Both the position numbers and the translations under genes were made by a program. The notes beneath the pieces were generated by a model. The model saw nothing but the letters and a program-made list of their open reading frames with translations. It was not told the DNA's origin and ran no database searches. From the NCBI RefSeq assembly GCF_000829415.1, contig NZ_AP014637.1, positions 5,225,001-5,289,000 of the forward strand: a stretch of 64,000 nt of DNA, in the 5' to 3' direction. Below, piece by piece: positions 41,593 through 50,229 of this stretch (its first letter is position 1; each line of letters starts with the position of its first letter). The stretch comes from Pseudomonas sp. StFLB209 (GTDB lineage: Bacteria; Pseudomonadota; Gammaproteobacteria; Pseudomonadales; Pseudomonadaceae).

Positions 41593-41716
41593 ATGAAAGG
41601 GGCGCAATGTTCTGTAATGTTTTGCTGGTTTGTCAACTGGCGATCAGGATTTTGCCACTTGGCAATATGCCACCACGAAGTGTCTGGTTCGGGGTTATCG
41701 CAGACTCCGGCGACCG

Positions 41717-42187
41717 TTACTGCTGACCTATGCGGTCCAGCTCGTGCTTGAGCTTCTCCGCTGTGAGGGCCGAATGATCCAGGCGCAAGAATGCTTCTAA
41801 ACGCTTTTTGATCTGGTCGACTGTCGCGTCAAATGCGGCCTGAACATCGCTGTCTGATCCTTGCACGGTAGAAGGATCGGCAAGGCCCCAGTGGCTTTTG
41901 ACAGCGGCTGCGAAATAGACCGGGCATGGTTCGCCTGCGGCCTGGTCACACACGGTGATCACCACATCCGGTGGTGAATCCGAAAAAACCTCTGAGCCTT
42001 TGCTGTAAAGACCGGTGGTGTCGATACCCAGCGCCTGTAGCGTGCTGACGGCGCGAGGATTGAGCTGGCCGCTTGGCAAGCTGCCTGAACTGACCGCAGT
42101 CAATCCACTCGGAGCCAGGTGGTTGAACAGCCCTTGCGACAGAACACTGCGGCAACTGTTGGCCGTGCACATAAACAACACTTTCAT
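41717..42187 (-). CDS. arsC: Arsenate reductase, low-molecular-weight phosphatase type
   Basis: This 156-aa protein belongs to the LMW-phosphatase-like arsenate reductases. The CX5R loop CTANSCR (Cys7-Arg13) provides the nucleophile. Cys80 (ITVCDQ) and Cys88 (GEPCPV) match the cysteine pair that passes the disulfide to thioredoxin in this class. It reduces arsenate to arsenite in the cytoplasm, the substrate of ArsB. The ATG follows AGGAG and comes nine bases after the arsB stop, so it is the last gene of arsR-arsB-arsC. A C-terminal extension of about 20 residues follows the catalytic fold. Confidence 0.9.
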   Translation of the reverse strand: MKVLFMCTANSCRSVLSQGLFNHLAPSGLTAVSSGSLPSGQLNPRAVSTLQALGIDTTGLYSKGSEVFSDSPPDVVITVCDQAAGEPCPVYFAAAVKSHWGLADPSTVQGSDSDVQAAFDATVDQIKKRLEAFLRLDHSALTAEKLKHELDRIGQQ

Positions 42188-42196
42188 GGCTTTCTC

Positions 42197-43483
42197 CTAG
42201 GGGATGCTCAGCCGCAACGCCAGTGCCGCGAGCGTTACCAGCAAGATAGGGAGGGTGAGGATGCTGCCAACTTTGAAGTAGTAGCTCCAGCTGATACGGA
42301 TGTTCTTTTGCGCCAGGACATGAAGCCACAGCAGTGTGGCCAAGCTGCCGATGGGGGTGATCTTCGGACCCAGATCGCAACCGATGACGTTGGCGTAGAT
42401 CATGGCCTCACGCACCAGCCCCGTAGCGTTGCTGCCCTGGATGGACAGAGCGCCGATGAGCACACTCGGCATGTTGTTCATGATCGACGACAGCAGCGCA
42501 GCGGTAATGCCCGTGCCCAAGGTGGCCGCCCACAGTCCATGCCCGGCGAACGTATCAAGCAACCCGGTGAGGGCGTCAGTGAGTCCTGCATTGCGCAGGC
42601 CATAGACCACCAGGTACATGCCCAGTGAAAACACCACGATCTGCCAGGGCGCGTGCCTGATGACTTTTTTTGTCGAGATGATGTGGCCTCTTGCAGCGAT
42701 AGCCAGCAGGATTACCGCACACCCTGCAGCGACGGCGCTGATGGGGATGCCTGATGGCTCCAGGGCGAACAGCCCGAGCAACAGCAGGCCAAGCACCCAC
42801 CAGCCAGCAATGAAGGTCGCCCGGTCACGAATAACCGCCTCTGGTGCCTCAAGCTGACCCACGTCGTAGCGGGCGGGGATGTCCTTGCGATAGAACATCC
42901 AGAGCATCACCAGCGTCGCCGCCACCGCCACTAGATTCACCGGCCACATGACTGACGCGTACTCTGCGAAACCCACGCCAAAGAAGTCGGACGAAACGAT
43001 GTTGACCAGATTGGACACCACCATGGGCAGACTGGCGGTATCGGCGATAAAGCCTGCGGCCATCACAAACGCGAGGGTCGATGCAGGACTAAAACGCAGC
43101 GCCGTCAGCATCGCTATAACGATGGGGGTGAGGATCAGTGCGGCGCCATCGTTGGCAAACAATGCCGAGACGCTTGCCCCGAGCAGGATCATCAGCGCAA
43201 ACAGACGCCCGCCTCTGCCGCCCCCCCAGCGGGCGACGTGAAGCGCTGCCCATTTGAAAAAGCCTGCCTCATCAAGCAGCAGACTGATGATGATCACGGC
43301 AATGAAGGTCGCGGTGGCGTTCCAGACGATGTGCCATACAACCGGCACATCCTCCCAACTGACCACACCCGTCAGCAATGCCAGACAGGCACCCGCTGCT
43401 GCGCTCCAGCCGACGCCCAAGCCCCTTGGTTGCCAGATAACGAGCACCAGCGTAACCACAAAAATCGACGCAGCGATAAACAT
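42197..43483 (-). CDS. arsB: Arsenite efflux pump ArsB
   Basis: This 428-aa integral membrane protein has about 12 hydrophobic segments, starts with the family-typical MFIAASIF...[13 protein letters not shown], and contains [13 protein letters not shown] and a C-terminal [19 protein letters not shown]. It exports arsenite or antimonite by proton antiport, alone or with an ArsA ATPase; no arsA is present. I set the start at ATG 43483 because the length then equals the usual 427-429 aa. A TTG at 43501, only four bases after arsR, would add six residues. Neither start has a strong ribosome site, so translational coupling to arsR is probable. Confidence 0.92.
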   Translation of the reverse strand: MFIAASIFVVTLVLVIWQPRGLGVGWSAAAGACLALLTGVVSWEDVPVVWHIVWNATATFIAVIIISLLLDEAGFFKWAALHVARWGGGRGGRLFALMILLGASVSALFANDGAALILTPIVIAMLTALRFSPASTLAFVMAAGFIADTASLPMVVSNLVNIVSSDFFGVGFAEYASVMWPVNLVAVAATLVMLWMFYRKDIPARYDVGQLEAPEAVIRDRATFIAGWWVLGLLLLGLFALEPSGIPISAVAAGCAVILLAIAARGHIISTKKVIRHAPWQIVVFSLGMYLVVYGLRNAGLTDALTGLLDTFAGHGLWAATLGTGITAALLSSIMNNMPSVLIGALSIQGSNATGLVREAMIYANVIGCDLGPKITPIGSLATLLWLHVLAQKNIRISWSYYFKVGSILTLPILLVTLAALALRLSIP

Positions 43484-43505
43484 GGGGATGTTCCAGATCA
43501 AGAGG

Positions 43506-43856
43506 TCAGCAGCAGGAGGTTTGGCGTACGGGCCTGTCGTGCATCGAAGCCAGCCGTCCTTGCTGGTCTTTGACCCAGCGCTGGTGGGCGTGCGTTGTGA
43601 CCTTCAGAACATCCAGCGCCCACTGTTCAAGCTCGGGGTGCAGCCGGTAGTAAACCCACTGACCCTGCCTGCGGTCTGCGAGCAAGCCACAGGCACGAAG
43701 TTGGGCCAGGTGCCTGGATACCTTCGGCTGATTGTCATCCAGCGCCCAGATCAGCTCGCACACGCACAGCTCACCCTCAGCGCAAAGCATCAGCATGATC
43801 CGCGCGCGGGTTTCATCCCCCAGGCATTTGAAGAACGTGTGTGGTGCAAGAATCAT
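43506..43856 (-). CDS. arsR: Arsenical resistance repressor ArsR
   Basis: This 116-aa winged-helix protein of the ArsR/SmtB family has the As(III) site ELCVCEL (Cys31, Cys33) at the start of the DNA-binding region, as in plasmid-type ArsR. The recognition-helix segment is [17 protein letters not shown] and the wing QGQWVYYRL. The C-terminus ends in two cysteines. It should repress arsRBC until arsenite or antimonite binds. A direct repeat just upstream of its start is a candidate operator. Confidence 0.92.
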   Translation of the reverse strand: MILAPHTFFKCLGDETRARIMLMLCAEGELCVCELIWALDDNQPKVSRHLAQLRACGLLADRRQGQWVYYRLHPELEQWALDVLKVTTHAHQRWVKDQQGRLASMHDRPVRQTSCC

Positions 43857-43871
43857 CGGCGAGCAGCCTGC

Positions 43872-43897
43872 ATATGCGGATAAACGAATATGCGGAT
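43872..43897. promoter_or_regulatory. Direct repeat upstream of arsR, candidate operator
   Basis: ATATGCGGAT occurs at 43872-43881 and again at 43888-43897, a 16-base period, starting 16 bases before the arsR start. Position and repetition suggest a repressor site, but ArsR operators are usually imperfect inverted repeats, so the assignment is tentative. Confidence 0.4.
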
Positions 43898-43997
43898 GTA
43901 ATCACATTTGACCCGTTTGTACAAATGCCTGGCGAAGATAATTATCGGCCACGTCCGGGATGCTCGGTCAGGCCAGCATTGAGACTGGCTACAACGC

Positions 43998-44150
43998 TTA
44001 TAACCGGTGCGACTCGTCACTCTCCTTTGCCAACCGCGCTGCCCCGGCCCTTTCCATCACGGCCAGCCCGAGCACAGCGATCGAAAACACAATCAACAAC
44101 CACACGACAGAGTTTTCAATCGATTGAAAAGGCGATTCGAGCAGTTCCAT
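43998..44150 (-). CDS. Putative small membrane protein, 50 aa
   Basis: A 50-codon frame starts MELLESPFQSIENSV and contains one strongly hydrophobic segment (VVWLLIVFSIAVLGLAVM, about 15-32), then a charged tail (ERAGAARLAKESDESH). The ATG is preceded by AGGA at nine bases. The gene lies alone in a gap between arsR (-) and the lysR gene (+). The amphipathic head, single helix and basic/acidic tail are plausible for a real single-pass inner-membrane peptide. I do not recognise a family and assign no function. Confidence 0.45.
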   Translation of the reverse strand: MELLESPFQSIENSVVWLLIVFSIAVLGLAVMERAGAARLAKESDESHRL

Positions 44151-44303
44151 GGCGTTATTCCTGTTCCAGGGCTGGGGTATTGCGACGCGCCTTGGTTCAG
44201 GTAGCCCGCGAAGTGAGATGTACGGCGACGGCTCAAATAGAGCCTTCAGGCCACCGGACCCGGCCATGATGACCAACCCCGTATATTTCCAAAAAGAATT
44301 ATT

Positions 44304-44344
44304 GGTTATTTTTAAATAACCGAAATTTACTCCCCGCAGTAAAT
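44304..44344. promoter_or_regulatory. Two adjacent palindromes upstream of the LysR gene
   Basis: GGTTATTTTTAAATAACC (44304-44321) is an 18-base palindrome in AT-rich DNA. Four bases later ATTTACT and AGTAAAT (44325-44331 and 44338-44344) form a second. They start about 150 bases before the LysR start, in the gap shared with the divergent small ORF, where LysR regulators often bind for autoregulation. Confidence 0.45.
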
Positions 44345-44450
44345 CCGAAATGGCATAAAAATCCAATTTTTGATTCTTTTTCAAATTTTCCCGCATCAGG
44401 CACAGTACTTCCCCACTCTTCTTGTTACCCGCCAGGAGCCGCCCTGCCCC

Positions 44451-45383
44451 ATGCATCTGGATCTGCGTCAATTGCGTCATTTCATCGCTCTGGTCGAATA
44501 CCGTAACTTCGGCCTGGCCGCGCAGGCGTCGAATATCTCGCAGTCGGCGTTCAGCCGCAGTATTCAGGGGCTGGAGCAGAGTTTCGGGGCGCGGTTGATT
44601 GATCGCACGCGCAATCTGGAGCCGACCAAGAAGGGCCTGATTGTGCTGGAGCATGCGCGGTTGATGGTGGGCAATGCCCATGATCTGCTCAATGCCGTGC
44701 GTCAGTTCAATGAGCGTGAGGCCGGTGAGTTGTCGTTTGCCTGCGGCCCGGCGCCCGCGGCGTGGTTGATGCCGCAGGCGCTGGGGTTGTTTACCCGGCG
44801 GCTGCCGAAGGTGCGGCTGCGTTTTCATGTCGATAACTGGCAGGCGCTGGGGCAGCGGTTGCTGGCGGAGGAATGCGAGTTTTTCGTCGCCGATGCGCGT
44901 AATTTCGAGCATGACCCGGATTACCGGGTGGAGCTGCTCAGTTCGCATCGCTGGGGCTTTTGCTGCCGCAGCGATCATCCGCTGGCGGGGTTGGAACAGG
45001 TGACGGTGGAGCAGTTGTTCAGTTATCCGCTGGCAGGTTCGGTGCGCCCGCCCAACCTGCGCAAGGCGCTGGTGGAATTGAGCGGGCGGCCGGATTTTCA
45101 GACCAGTATCGAGTGCGACAACGGCTATAGCCTGATCAGTGTGATTCAGCATTCCGATGCCATTGGCACCACCAATGTCAGCAAGAGCAATCCGTACCTG
45201 CGCCAGGGCTTGAAGATTCTCGATGTGCAGGGGCTGGATCCGCAGTTGCCGGAGTTTTATACCCACTACGGGATCGTCAGCCGGGCCGGTTACAAGCTGT
45301 CCTTTCTGGCCCAGACCTTGATCGAGTGTTTCCATGAGGCGGATCGGGCGATGCAAGTGTTGGAAGCTGAAGAGCACCTCTAA
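44451..45383 (+). CDS. LysR-family transcriptional regulator
   Basis: This 310-aa protein has the LysR N-terminal winged helix (DLRQLRHFIALVEYRNFGLAA, split here as DLRQLRHFIALVEY and RNFGLAA; then SQSAFSRSIQGLEQ, GARLIDR) and a C-terminal substrate-binding fold from about residue 90. I chose ATG 44451 over an in-frame upstream start because the HTH begins right after it and AGGAG is 13 bases upstream. The effector is unknown. Its divergent neighbour is only a small ORF, so the usual rule of regulating the divergent gene gives no clear target. Confidence 0.85.
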   Translation: MHLDLRQLRHFIALVEYRNFGLAAQASNISQSAFSRSIQGLEQSFGARLIDRTRNLEPTKKGLIVLEHARLMVGNAHDLLNAVRQFNEREAGELSFACGPAPAAWLMPQALGLFTRRLPKVRLRFHVDNWQALGQRLLAEECEFFVADARNFEHDPDYRVELLSSHRWGFCCRSDHPLAGLEQVTVEQLFSYPLAGSVRPPNLRKALVELSGRPDFQTSIECDNGYSLISVIQHSDAIGTTNVSKSNPYLRQGLKILDVQGLDPQLPEFYTHYGIVSRAGYKLSFLAQTLIECFHEADRAMQVLEAEEHL

Positions 45384-45608
45384 AAACTACCTGCGTTGCC
45401 ATCGCAGCGGCGGCTGCCTCGCCTACGTTTTACAGGCACCCTGTAATAATGCGATTACACACAACCCCTCGAAATGCAGGGTGGCGCTTTGCCCGACACC
45501 CATTTAAACTTGCAATAAAAACTGCGCACTATCGGCATACCTACTTTCATCCCTTGTACGCGCAAATGAAAAAAATGCTTCAGAACCCAAGCAAAAAGGA
45601 ATTTTTGA

Positions 45609-46775
45609 TTGAACAAGTCATTCGTGGGACTCGCAGCAATCGCGATAGTGGTCGCCTATCTTATTTATTCTTTAATTCTCAACCCTATCCGTTACGGGTC
45701 AAGCAATCCATTCTCACAACTTCACGACCTTATATCTTTATCCAGGCACACCACTCACACGTCACCCGACAAAGACCTTCCCGACCCGTACAAAAATAAA
45801 AATAATGAAGCCCCGCAAGTTACCGTGTTTTATGGAACCAATCGAAAATCAACAGACCAAGCCTGTAGTTTTGGTGCAGAACGGTCGAAACACAACGTGA
45901 TTACTTATGGCTCTTGCACGATTTCCATACCTCCAGACCATCGGATGGGTGTCATTGAGGCACCCTCCATGCTCTGGGGAAAGGAACGGCCTGAAAAGCA
46001 CGTCATGCTGGTGAGCGGACAGTCACTGAATCGGTCCGAGTTCAGGGCCATGGTTTCAAATCTGAGCAAAGACTCAGGAGCATCGCTGGTTTTTGTGCAT
46101 GGTTACAACGTTCCATTTCTGGACGCTGCCAAGAGAACCGCGCAAATGACGTACGACCTGAAATTCCAGGGGGCGCCTGTCTTTTTCAGTTGGCCTTCAG
46201 CGGGATCAGAGGGGGCCTACATGGCCGATGAAGCAACGGTGGAATGGTCATACCCCTCGCTTTACACATTTCTGAAAGACTTATTGGATGACGAGAACAC
46301 CAGGAACGTCTACCTCATCGGCCATAGCATGGGAACCCGTGCTCTGACCCATGCGCTCACCCGCCTCTATACAGAGCAACCCAAACTGGCAGAGAAGCTA
46401 CGAGAAGTGATCCTGGCAGCCCCGGATATTGATGCCGCTACTTTTATAGATAACATTGCTCCGTCAATCGTAAAAAAAGGGGCTCCCGTCACCTTGTACG
46501 CATCCTCTAATGACCGGGCGCTCCAGGCATCAAAAACATTTCATTCTTTCAGAAGAGCGGGTGATTTCGCCACCCCCGTGACATTGATCGACGGGGTTGA
46601 ATTAATAGATGCAAGCCCCATAAAAACAGATTTTATTGCGCACTCCTATTACGGAGACAGCTCATCGATAATTGCAGATATTTATGAAACACTGCAAGGC
46701 AAGCGACCCTCACATCGATTTAACCTAACTACCATAAAAGTCTCTGAAGGCAGCTACTGGAGAGTTAGGAACTAA
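45609..46775 (+). CDS. Membrane-anchored alpha/beta hydrolase, DUF900-like
   Basis: This 388-aa protein has one N-terminal membrane helix (about 6-27), a hydrophilic linker and a hydrolase domain of the DUF900 type. The domain opens with VTVFYGTNRK (71-80), continues with VFVHGYNV (161-168) and has the nucleophile elbow GHSMG (Ser240). A later APDIDAATF segment and HSYYG near the C-terminus could give the Asp and His. The start is TTG, with AAGGA eight bases upstream. The gene is clearly AT-richer than its neighbours, which suggests acquisition by transfer. The substrate is unknown; esterase or lipase activity is the family expectation. Confidence 0.75.
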   Translation: MNKSFVGLAAIAIVVAYLIYSLILNPIRYGSSNPFSQLHDLISLSRHTTHTSPDKDLPDPYKNKNNEAPQVTVFYGTNRKSTDQACSFGAERSKHNVITYGSCTISIPPDHRMGVIEAPSMLWGKERPEKHVMLVSGQSLNRSEFRAMVSNLSKDSGASLVFVHGYNVPFLDAAKRTAQMTYDLKFQGAPVFFSWPSAGSEGAYMADEATVEWSYPSLYTFLKDLLDDENTRNVYLIGHSMGTRALTHALTRLYTEQPKLAEKLREVILAAPDIDAATFIDNIAPSIVKKGAPVTLYASSNDRALQASKTFHSFRRAGDFATPVTLIDGVELIDASPIKTDFIAHSYYGDSSSIIADIYETLQGKRPSHRFNLTTIKVSEGSYWRVRN

Positions 46776-46820
46776 TTCATATAACGTGATCACCCCACAT
46801 GTCGGGCCGCGATATTGTTT

Positions 46821-47465
46821 TCAAATCTCAATCACCCTGAAGCGGCTGATGGCCTGGCGTGACCAGACCGAGCGAAAGCCGAAGTAGCCGTCTGTGGATC
46901 GCCCGTCCAGCGCTTGCTGGAACATCAGCCGGTCATCGACCCAATAGGCGGTCTTGTCGGCGCTGACTTCAACCCGAATGCGGTAAATGCGTCCGGCTTC
47001 GAGCAGGTAGTCGGGTTGCAGGTGTTCGCCCAGCAAGTGACGCTCGCCGCTGCCGTCGTACCAGCGAAAGCGCGTGGTGCTGTTGCCGTTGCCGCCCATG
47101 CCCACGTACCAGCTGGCCATGTTGTCGTAGGCTTCCAGCACGCCGTTGCGTCGCGCCAGGCGCAAGTGCCCGTCTGGCAGGTCCGGTTCGTGGGCGCCCC
47201 AGAACAGGTTCATGTCACTGAGGCGGTCGTTGGCCTGGCCGGCCACCAGCACCTGGCGCAGAAATTCGATGCGGTAGGCACCGCGCAGCGGCCGGTCGAG
47301 CCAGACGGTCATGCCGGCGCGGGTGTCCATGATCAGCCGTTGTTGCTCGACGTACACCGCCGAGCCGGCTGGGTCCTGGGTTTCGATGCGCCAGCGCTGG
47401 GGGTCCAGTGCGCTGAAGTCATCCTGCTCGATGGCCGCGGCCGGTTGAGCGATCTGGGAAAGCAT
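46821..47465 (-). CDS. DUF6250 family protein of the rhamnogalacturonan-type locus
   Basis: This 214-aa protein resembles DUF6250 domains found beside polysaccharide-degrading genes: DDFSALDPQRWRIE, ANDRLSDMNLFWGAHEPD, YVGMGGNGNSTTRFRWYDG, and the C-terminal TDGYFGFRSVWSRQAISRF. Such domains probably have a jelly-roll, lectin-like fold. No signal peptide is evident, which is odd for a carbohydrate-binding protein. I chose ATG 47465 because upstream residues of the open frame are of low quality and overlap the preceding gene. It starts 29 bases after the PL26-type lyase stop and so belongs to that operon. Catalytic or only binding activity cannot be told. Confidence 0.75.
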   Translation of the reverse strand: MLSQIAQPAAAIEQDDFSALDPQRWRIETQDPAGSAVYVEQQRLIMDTRAGMTVWLDRPLRGAYRIEFLRQVLVAGQANDRLSDMNLFWGAHEPDLPDGHLRLARRNGVLEAYDNMASWYVGMGGNGNSTTRFRWYDGSGERHLLGEHLQPDYLLEAGRIYRIRVEVSADKTAYWVDDRLMFQQALDGRSTDGYFGFRSVWSRQAISRFRVIEI

Positions 47466-47493
47466 GGTTACGCCCTCTGAACGGGTAGATAGG

Positions 47494-50229
47494 TCAGGCA
47501 TCGTGGTTAAAGGCCAGCAGGGCCATGGCGGTAAGACCCCATTGCGCCACGGCATTGGTCGACAGGTTGGCCGCTGCGGAGGTGCCAGCCTGTTCGTCGA
47601 TCCGCGACACCGGGTCCGGTTCATCGAGCGGGTACAGGTAGGCCGGCACCTCGACGCGGTTCAGGCGCTCGTTGGGTTGGGGGATGCCGCCTGAGCCGGC
47701 GAAAAACTCCTTCCAGGCCCGTTCACGCAGGCCGCTATCGTTGAGCCGCCAGCCAGCGAACGCGGTCAGCCGGGCATGCCCTTGGGCCAGGTTGAGGTGG
47801 GCCAATGGCTGGCCGAGCGCCTTTTGCTTGTCAGCCGGTGCCGCGTTGTAGAGCCGGCAGTAGTCGAGCCAGGCTTTTTCGAAGCCGGCCGAGGGCAGCA
47901 GTTGCAGTAGTTCGCTGCAGATTTCTGCCAGGCCGAACACGGCTGACAGGTGCGAGACGCTGAGCTTGCCAGTGGTGTTGGACTCGAAGCGGCCACTGTC
48001 GAGGTGCATGCTCGCCACGCCGGTAAAAAACCCGTGGGGCTGGGCGGCGATGGATTCCATGCTGGTGAGCAGGCGTTTGCCGATGGCCGGGTCGCCGCTG
48101 CGCTCCCACTCGGTGAGCCAGGCGGCGGCGATGGCGCCCCAGTCAGTGCCAAAGCTGATACTGGCGTAGCCTTCGCGCGGCTCCGCCTGCTGACCAATCT
48201 TGCGCCCGGGCACCACTTCGCGCAGGGTGCGCAGCGCCTCGTTCTGCTCGCGCAGCAGGTCGCCGACCCGCTCGTCAGCGGTCAGGTAATAAAGAAAACG
48301 CCGGTTGGCGGCGGTGGAGATGCGCAGTTGCTTGGCGCTATCGCCCCAATGCTGGACGTTGTGCCGCGAGCCCAGTGGTGCGAAGCGGCCCAGGTGGTGC
48401 ACATCGACTTCACCGGTGTGCCGAGTCATGGCCTCGGCCATGCGGAACACGTCGTGGCGGCCGCTGCGCAAAAAGTAGTACCACAACCACAGATCGGTGC
48501 TCAGTTCCGAGTTGTCCCAGGCGTAGCCGCCGACGTCGTAGCGCCACACGTGGCGATGCTCGTCGTAGGTGTGCATGACATCGCCGTAGTCCCAGAAGCC
48601 GTACCATTTGCGCTGTTCGACTTCGTTTTTGTAGAAGTCGAAGTACCAGCCCAGTTGCGACTCAAGCTGTTGCTCGCGTGCCCCGCCCTTGCCCGCCGGC
48701 GCCCAGCCGGGGCCGAACACCTGTGCGGCGTGCAGGTGCTGCGGGCTGGCCAGCAGTAGCGGCGGCTCCTGAATACGCCGGGCGATCTGCTGCAATTGGC
48801 GGTTGCTGGGGGTGGCAGCGACCAGTTGCAGTTCCAGCTCACTGGTGCGCGCCACGCCCAGTGGCGTGTTAAAGCCCGGTTCGTAGTCTTCGTAGGTGAT
48901 TTCCAGCGCTTCACGCTGTTTGACGAAGCTGTCCTGGCCTAGGCCGTCGTGGTACGGGCGCAGGTCCATGGCGCTGGCCTGGGGCGCCCACAGCCAGAGG
49001 GTGATCTGCGCCTGCTCGGTGTGCGCATCACTGATGTCCAGTTGTGCCGGGTAGCTCTGCCAGAAGTTGCGCAGGCCGAACACCACCCCGCCGCTCGGCG
49101 AGCCGAGGTAACCGACTCCTGCAGCACGCTGGCCACTGGCGCTGTGCAGCCAGCTGCGACCGCTGGCGGTGCGTTTGCTGATCTGGAAGCCGTCCGGGTG
49201 CGCCTGTACCAGCCGGTAGCTGCCGAACGCCGGAATGTAGTGCAGACGGTTGCCGACCTCCGGGGCGAACTGCTCCACCGGGCCGGTGCTGCGGCCTTCG
49301 ACCTGGGCGCGCAAGATCGCCTCGCCGGCGTCGCGGCGCAGGCCGGTGAGGCCGCGCACCGCTTCGCTGAACACCCCGCCGTTGGCACCGACAAAGCGCA
49401 CGTGGCGGTCATGCAGCGGCGCTTGCTGAGGGCTGTCGAAACGCAGCCCCACGCCCTTGATGAAGTCCTGTTGCGCATCGCCGTCGAACACCAGGGTGTG
49501 CAGGATGCGCAGGCTGTCACTGTTGGCGTAGGCATACAGGCGCACCACGAACGGCAGCAGGCTGCCCTCGCCGCCCTGTAGTTGATGGGTGCCGTGCAGC
49601 GCGACGACGGTGCGCAGCGGACCGTTCTGCTCCAGCAGCACGCGCTGCACCTGGCTGCGGTAGTGACGCAGCGCGCCGCCGGGCTGGTCCGGGTCGCTCT
49701 GCACTTGCAGCAGCAGATGGCCGTTGCGCAGCAGGGCCTGGCCTTGGCGTTGCACGTTGGCGAGCAGCACGTCGCCCTGGCGCGGGATGACGCAACGTAA
49801 CAGGCCGGTGTCGATCACGATGCTGCCCGGCTGCTCATCGGCCAGTGGTTTACCGGCCGGTGCGCCACGGGCCGGGCGCAGCTCGAACTGCTCAGCCAGT
49901 GGTGCGCCGGGTGCCAGAGCATGGGCGGTCCATTTCAGGCTGCCATCCGGCCAGTAAGCCAGCGGCCAGCTCTGTACAGCGGTCGAGCCACTGCCGTGAG
50001 CGTGCAAGGCGAACTGGCTACCGGCCGGCACTTGCCCACGCGCCCACGGCGTGCCCCAGGTCACCCCGGCAAAGGCGTCCGGGCGCAGGCCGCCCAGCCA
50101 GGCCAATGGCGCCGACGCGGGCGCCAGCGCCGGGTTGGCGGCCTGCGCCTGAGCAAGCAACGGTGCGGCGCCGGCCAGTATCGCGCTGGCCTGGATGAAG
50201 CGGCGGCGGTCAATCAGCGGGCCGCGCAT
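47494..50229 (-). CDS. Tat-exported PcRGLX/YetA-like protein (PL26-type exo-rhamnogalacturonan lyase)
   Basis: This 911-aa protein starts with a twin-arginine signal (IDRRRFIQASAILAG), so it is exported folded to the periplasm. The body fits the PcRGLX/YetA family: an N-terminal beta domain (WPLAYWPDGSLKWTAH), a middle domain and a C-terminal alpha/alpha toroid with WYGFWDYGDVMHTYDEHRH, WDNSELSTDLWLWYYFL and HVQHWGDSAKQ. PL26 members cleave rhamnogalacturonan I backbone from its end. The start codon overlaps the stop of the TonB receptor (TGATG), so uptake and degradation are co-expressed. The substrate is inferred from the family only; related proteins may act on other uronate-containing glycans. 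Confidence 0.75.
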   Translation of the reverse strand: MRGPLIDRRRFIQASAILAGAAPLLAQAQAANPALAPASAPLAWLGGLRPDAFAGVTWGTPWARGQVPAGSQFALHAHGSGSTAVQSWPLAYWPDGSLKWTAHALAPGAPLAEQFELRPARGAPAGKPLADEQPGSIVIDTGLLRCVIPRQGDVLLANVQRQGQALLRNGHLLLQVQSDPDQPGGALRHYRSQVQRVLLEQNGPLRTVVALHGTHQLQGGEGSLLPFVVRLYAYANSDSLRILHTLVFDGDAQQDFIKGVGLRFDSPQQAPLHDRHVRFVGANGGVFSEAVRGLTGLRRDAGEAILRAQVEGRSTGPVEQFAPEVGNRLHYIPAFGSYRLVQAHPDGFQISKRTASGRSWLHSASGQRAAGVGYLGSPSGGVVFGLRNFWQSYPAQLDISDAHTEQAQITLWLWAPQASAMDLRPYHDGLGQDSFVKQREALEITYEDYEPGFNTPLGVARTSELELQLVAATPSNRQLQQIARRIQEPPLLLASPQHLHAAQVFGPGWAPAGKGGAREQQLESQLGWYFDFYKNEVEQRKWYGFWDYGDVMHTYDEHRHVWRYDVGGYAWDNSELSTDLWLWYYFLRSGRHDVFRMAEAMTRHTGEVDVHHLGRFAPLGSRHNVQHWGDSAKQLRISTAANRRFLYYLTADERVGDLLREQNEALRTLREVVPGRKIGQQAEPREGYASISFGTDWGAIAAAWLTEWERSGDPAIGKRLLTSMESIAAQPHGFFTGVASMHLDSGRFESNTTGKLSVSHLSAVFGLAEICSELLQLLPSAGFEKAWLDYCRLYNAAPADKQKALGQPLAHLNLAQGHARLTAFAGWRLNDSGLRERAWKEFFAGSGGIPQPNERLNRVEVPAYLYPLDEPDPVSRIDEQAGTSAAANLSTNAVAQWGLTAMALLAFNHDA

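Noticed and set aside
41154..41636. 160-codon frame starting MDVRL near the receptor start
   Set aside because: It uses an ATG four bases upstream in another frame. The STN domain is in the frame starting at 41524.
43998..45377. 459-codon minus-strand frame covering the LysR gene
   Set aside because: Most of it is antisense to lysR. Only its last 50 codons, with their own start, look like a possible gene and are listed separately.
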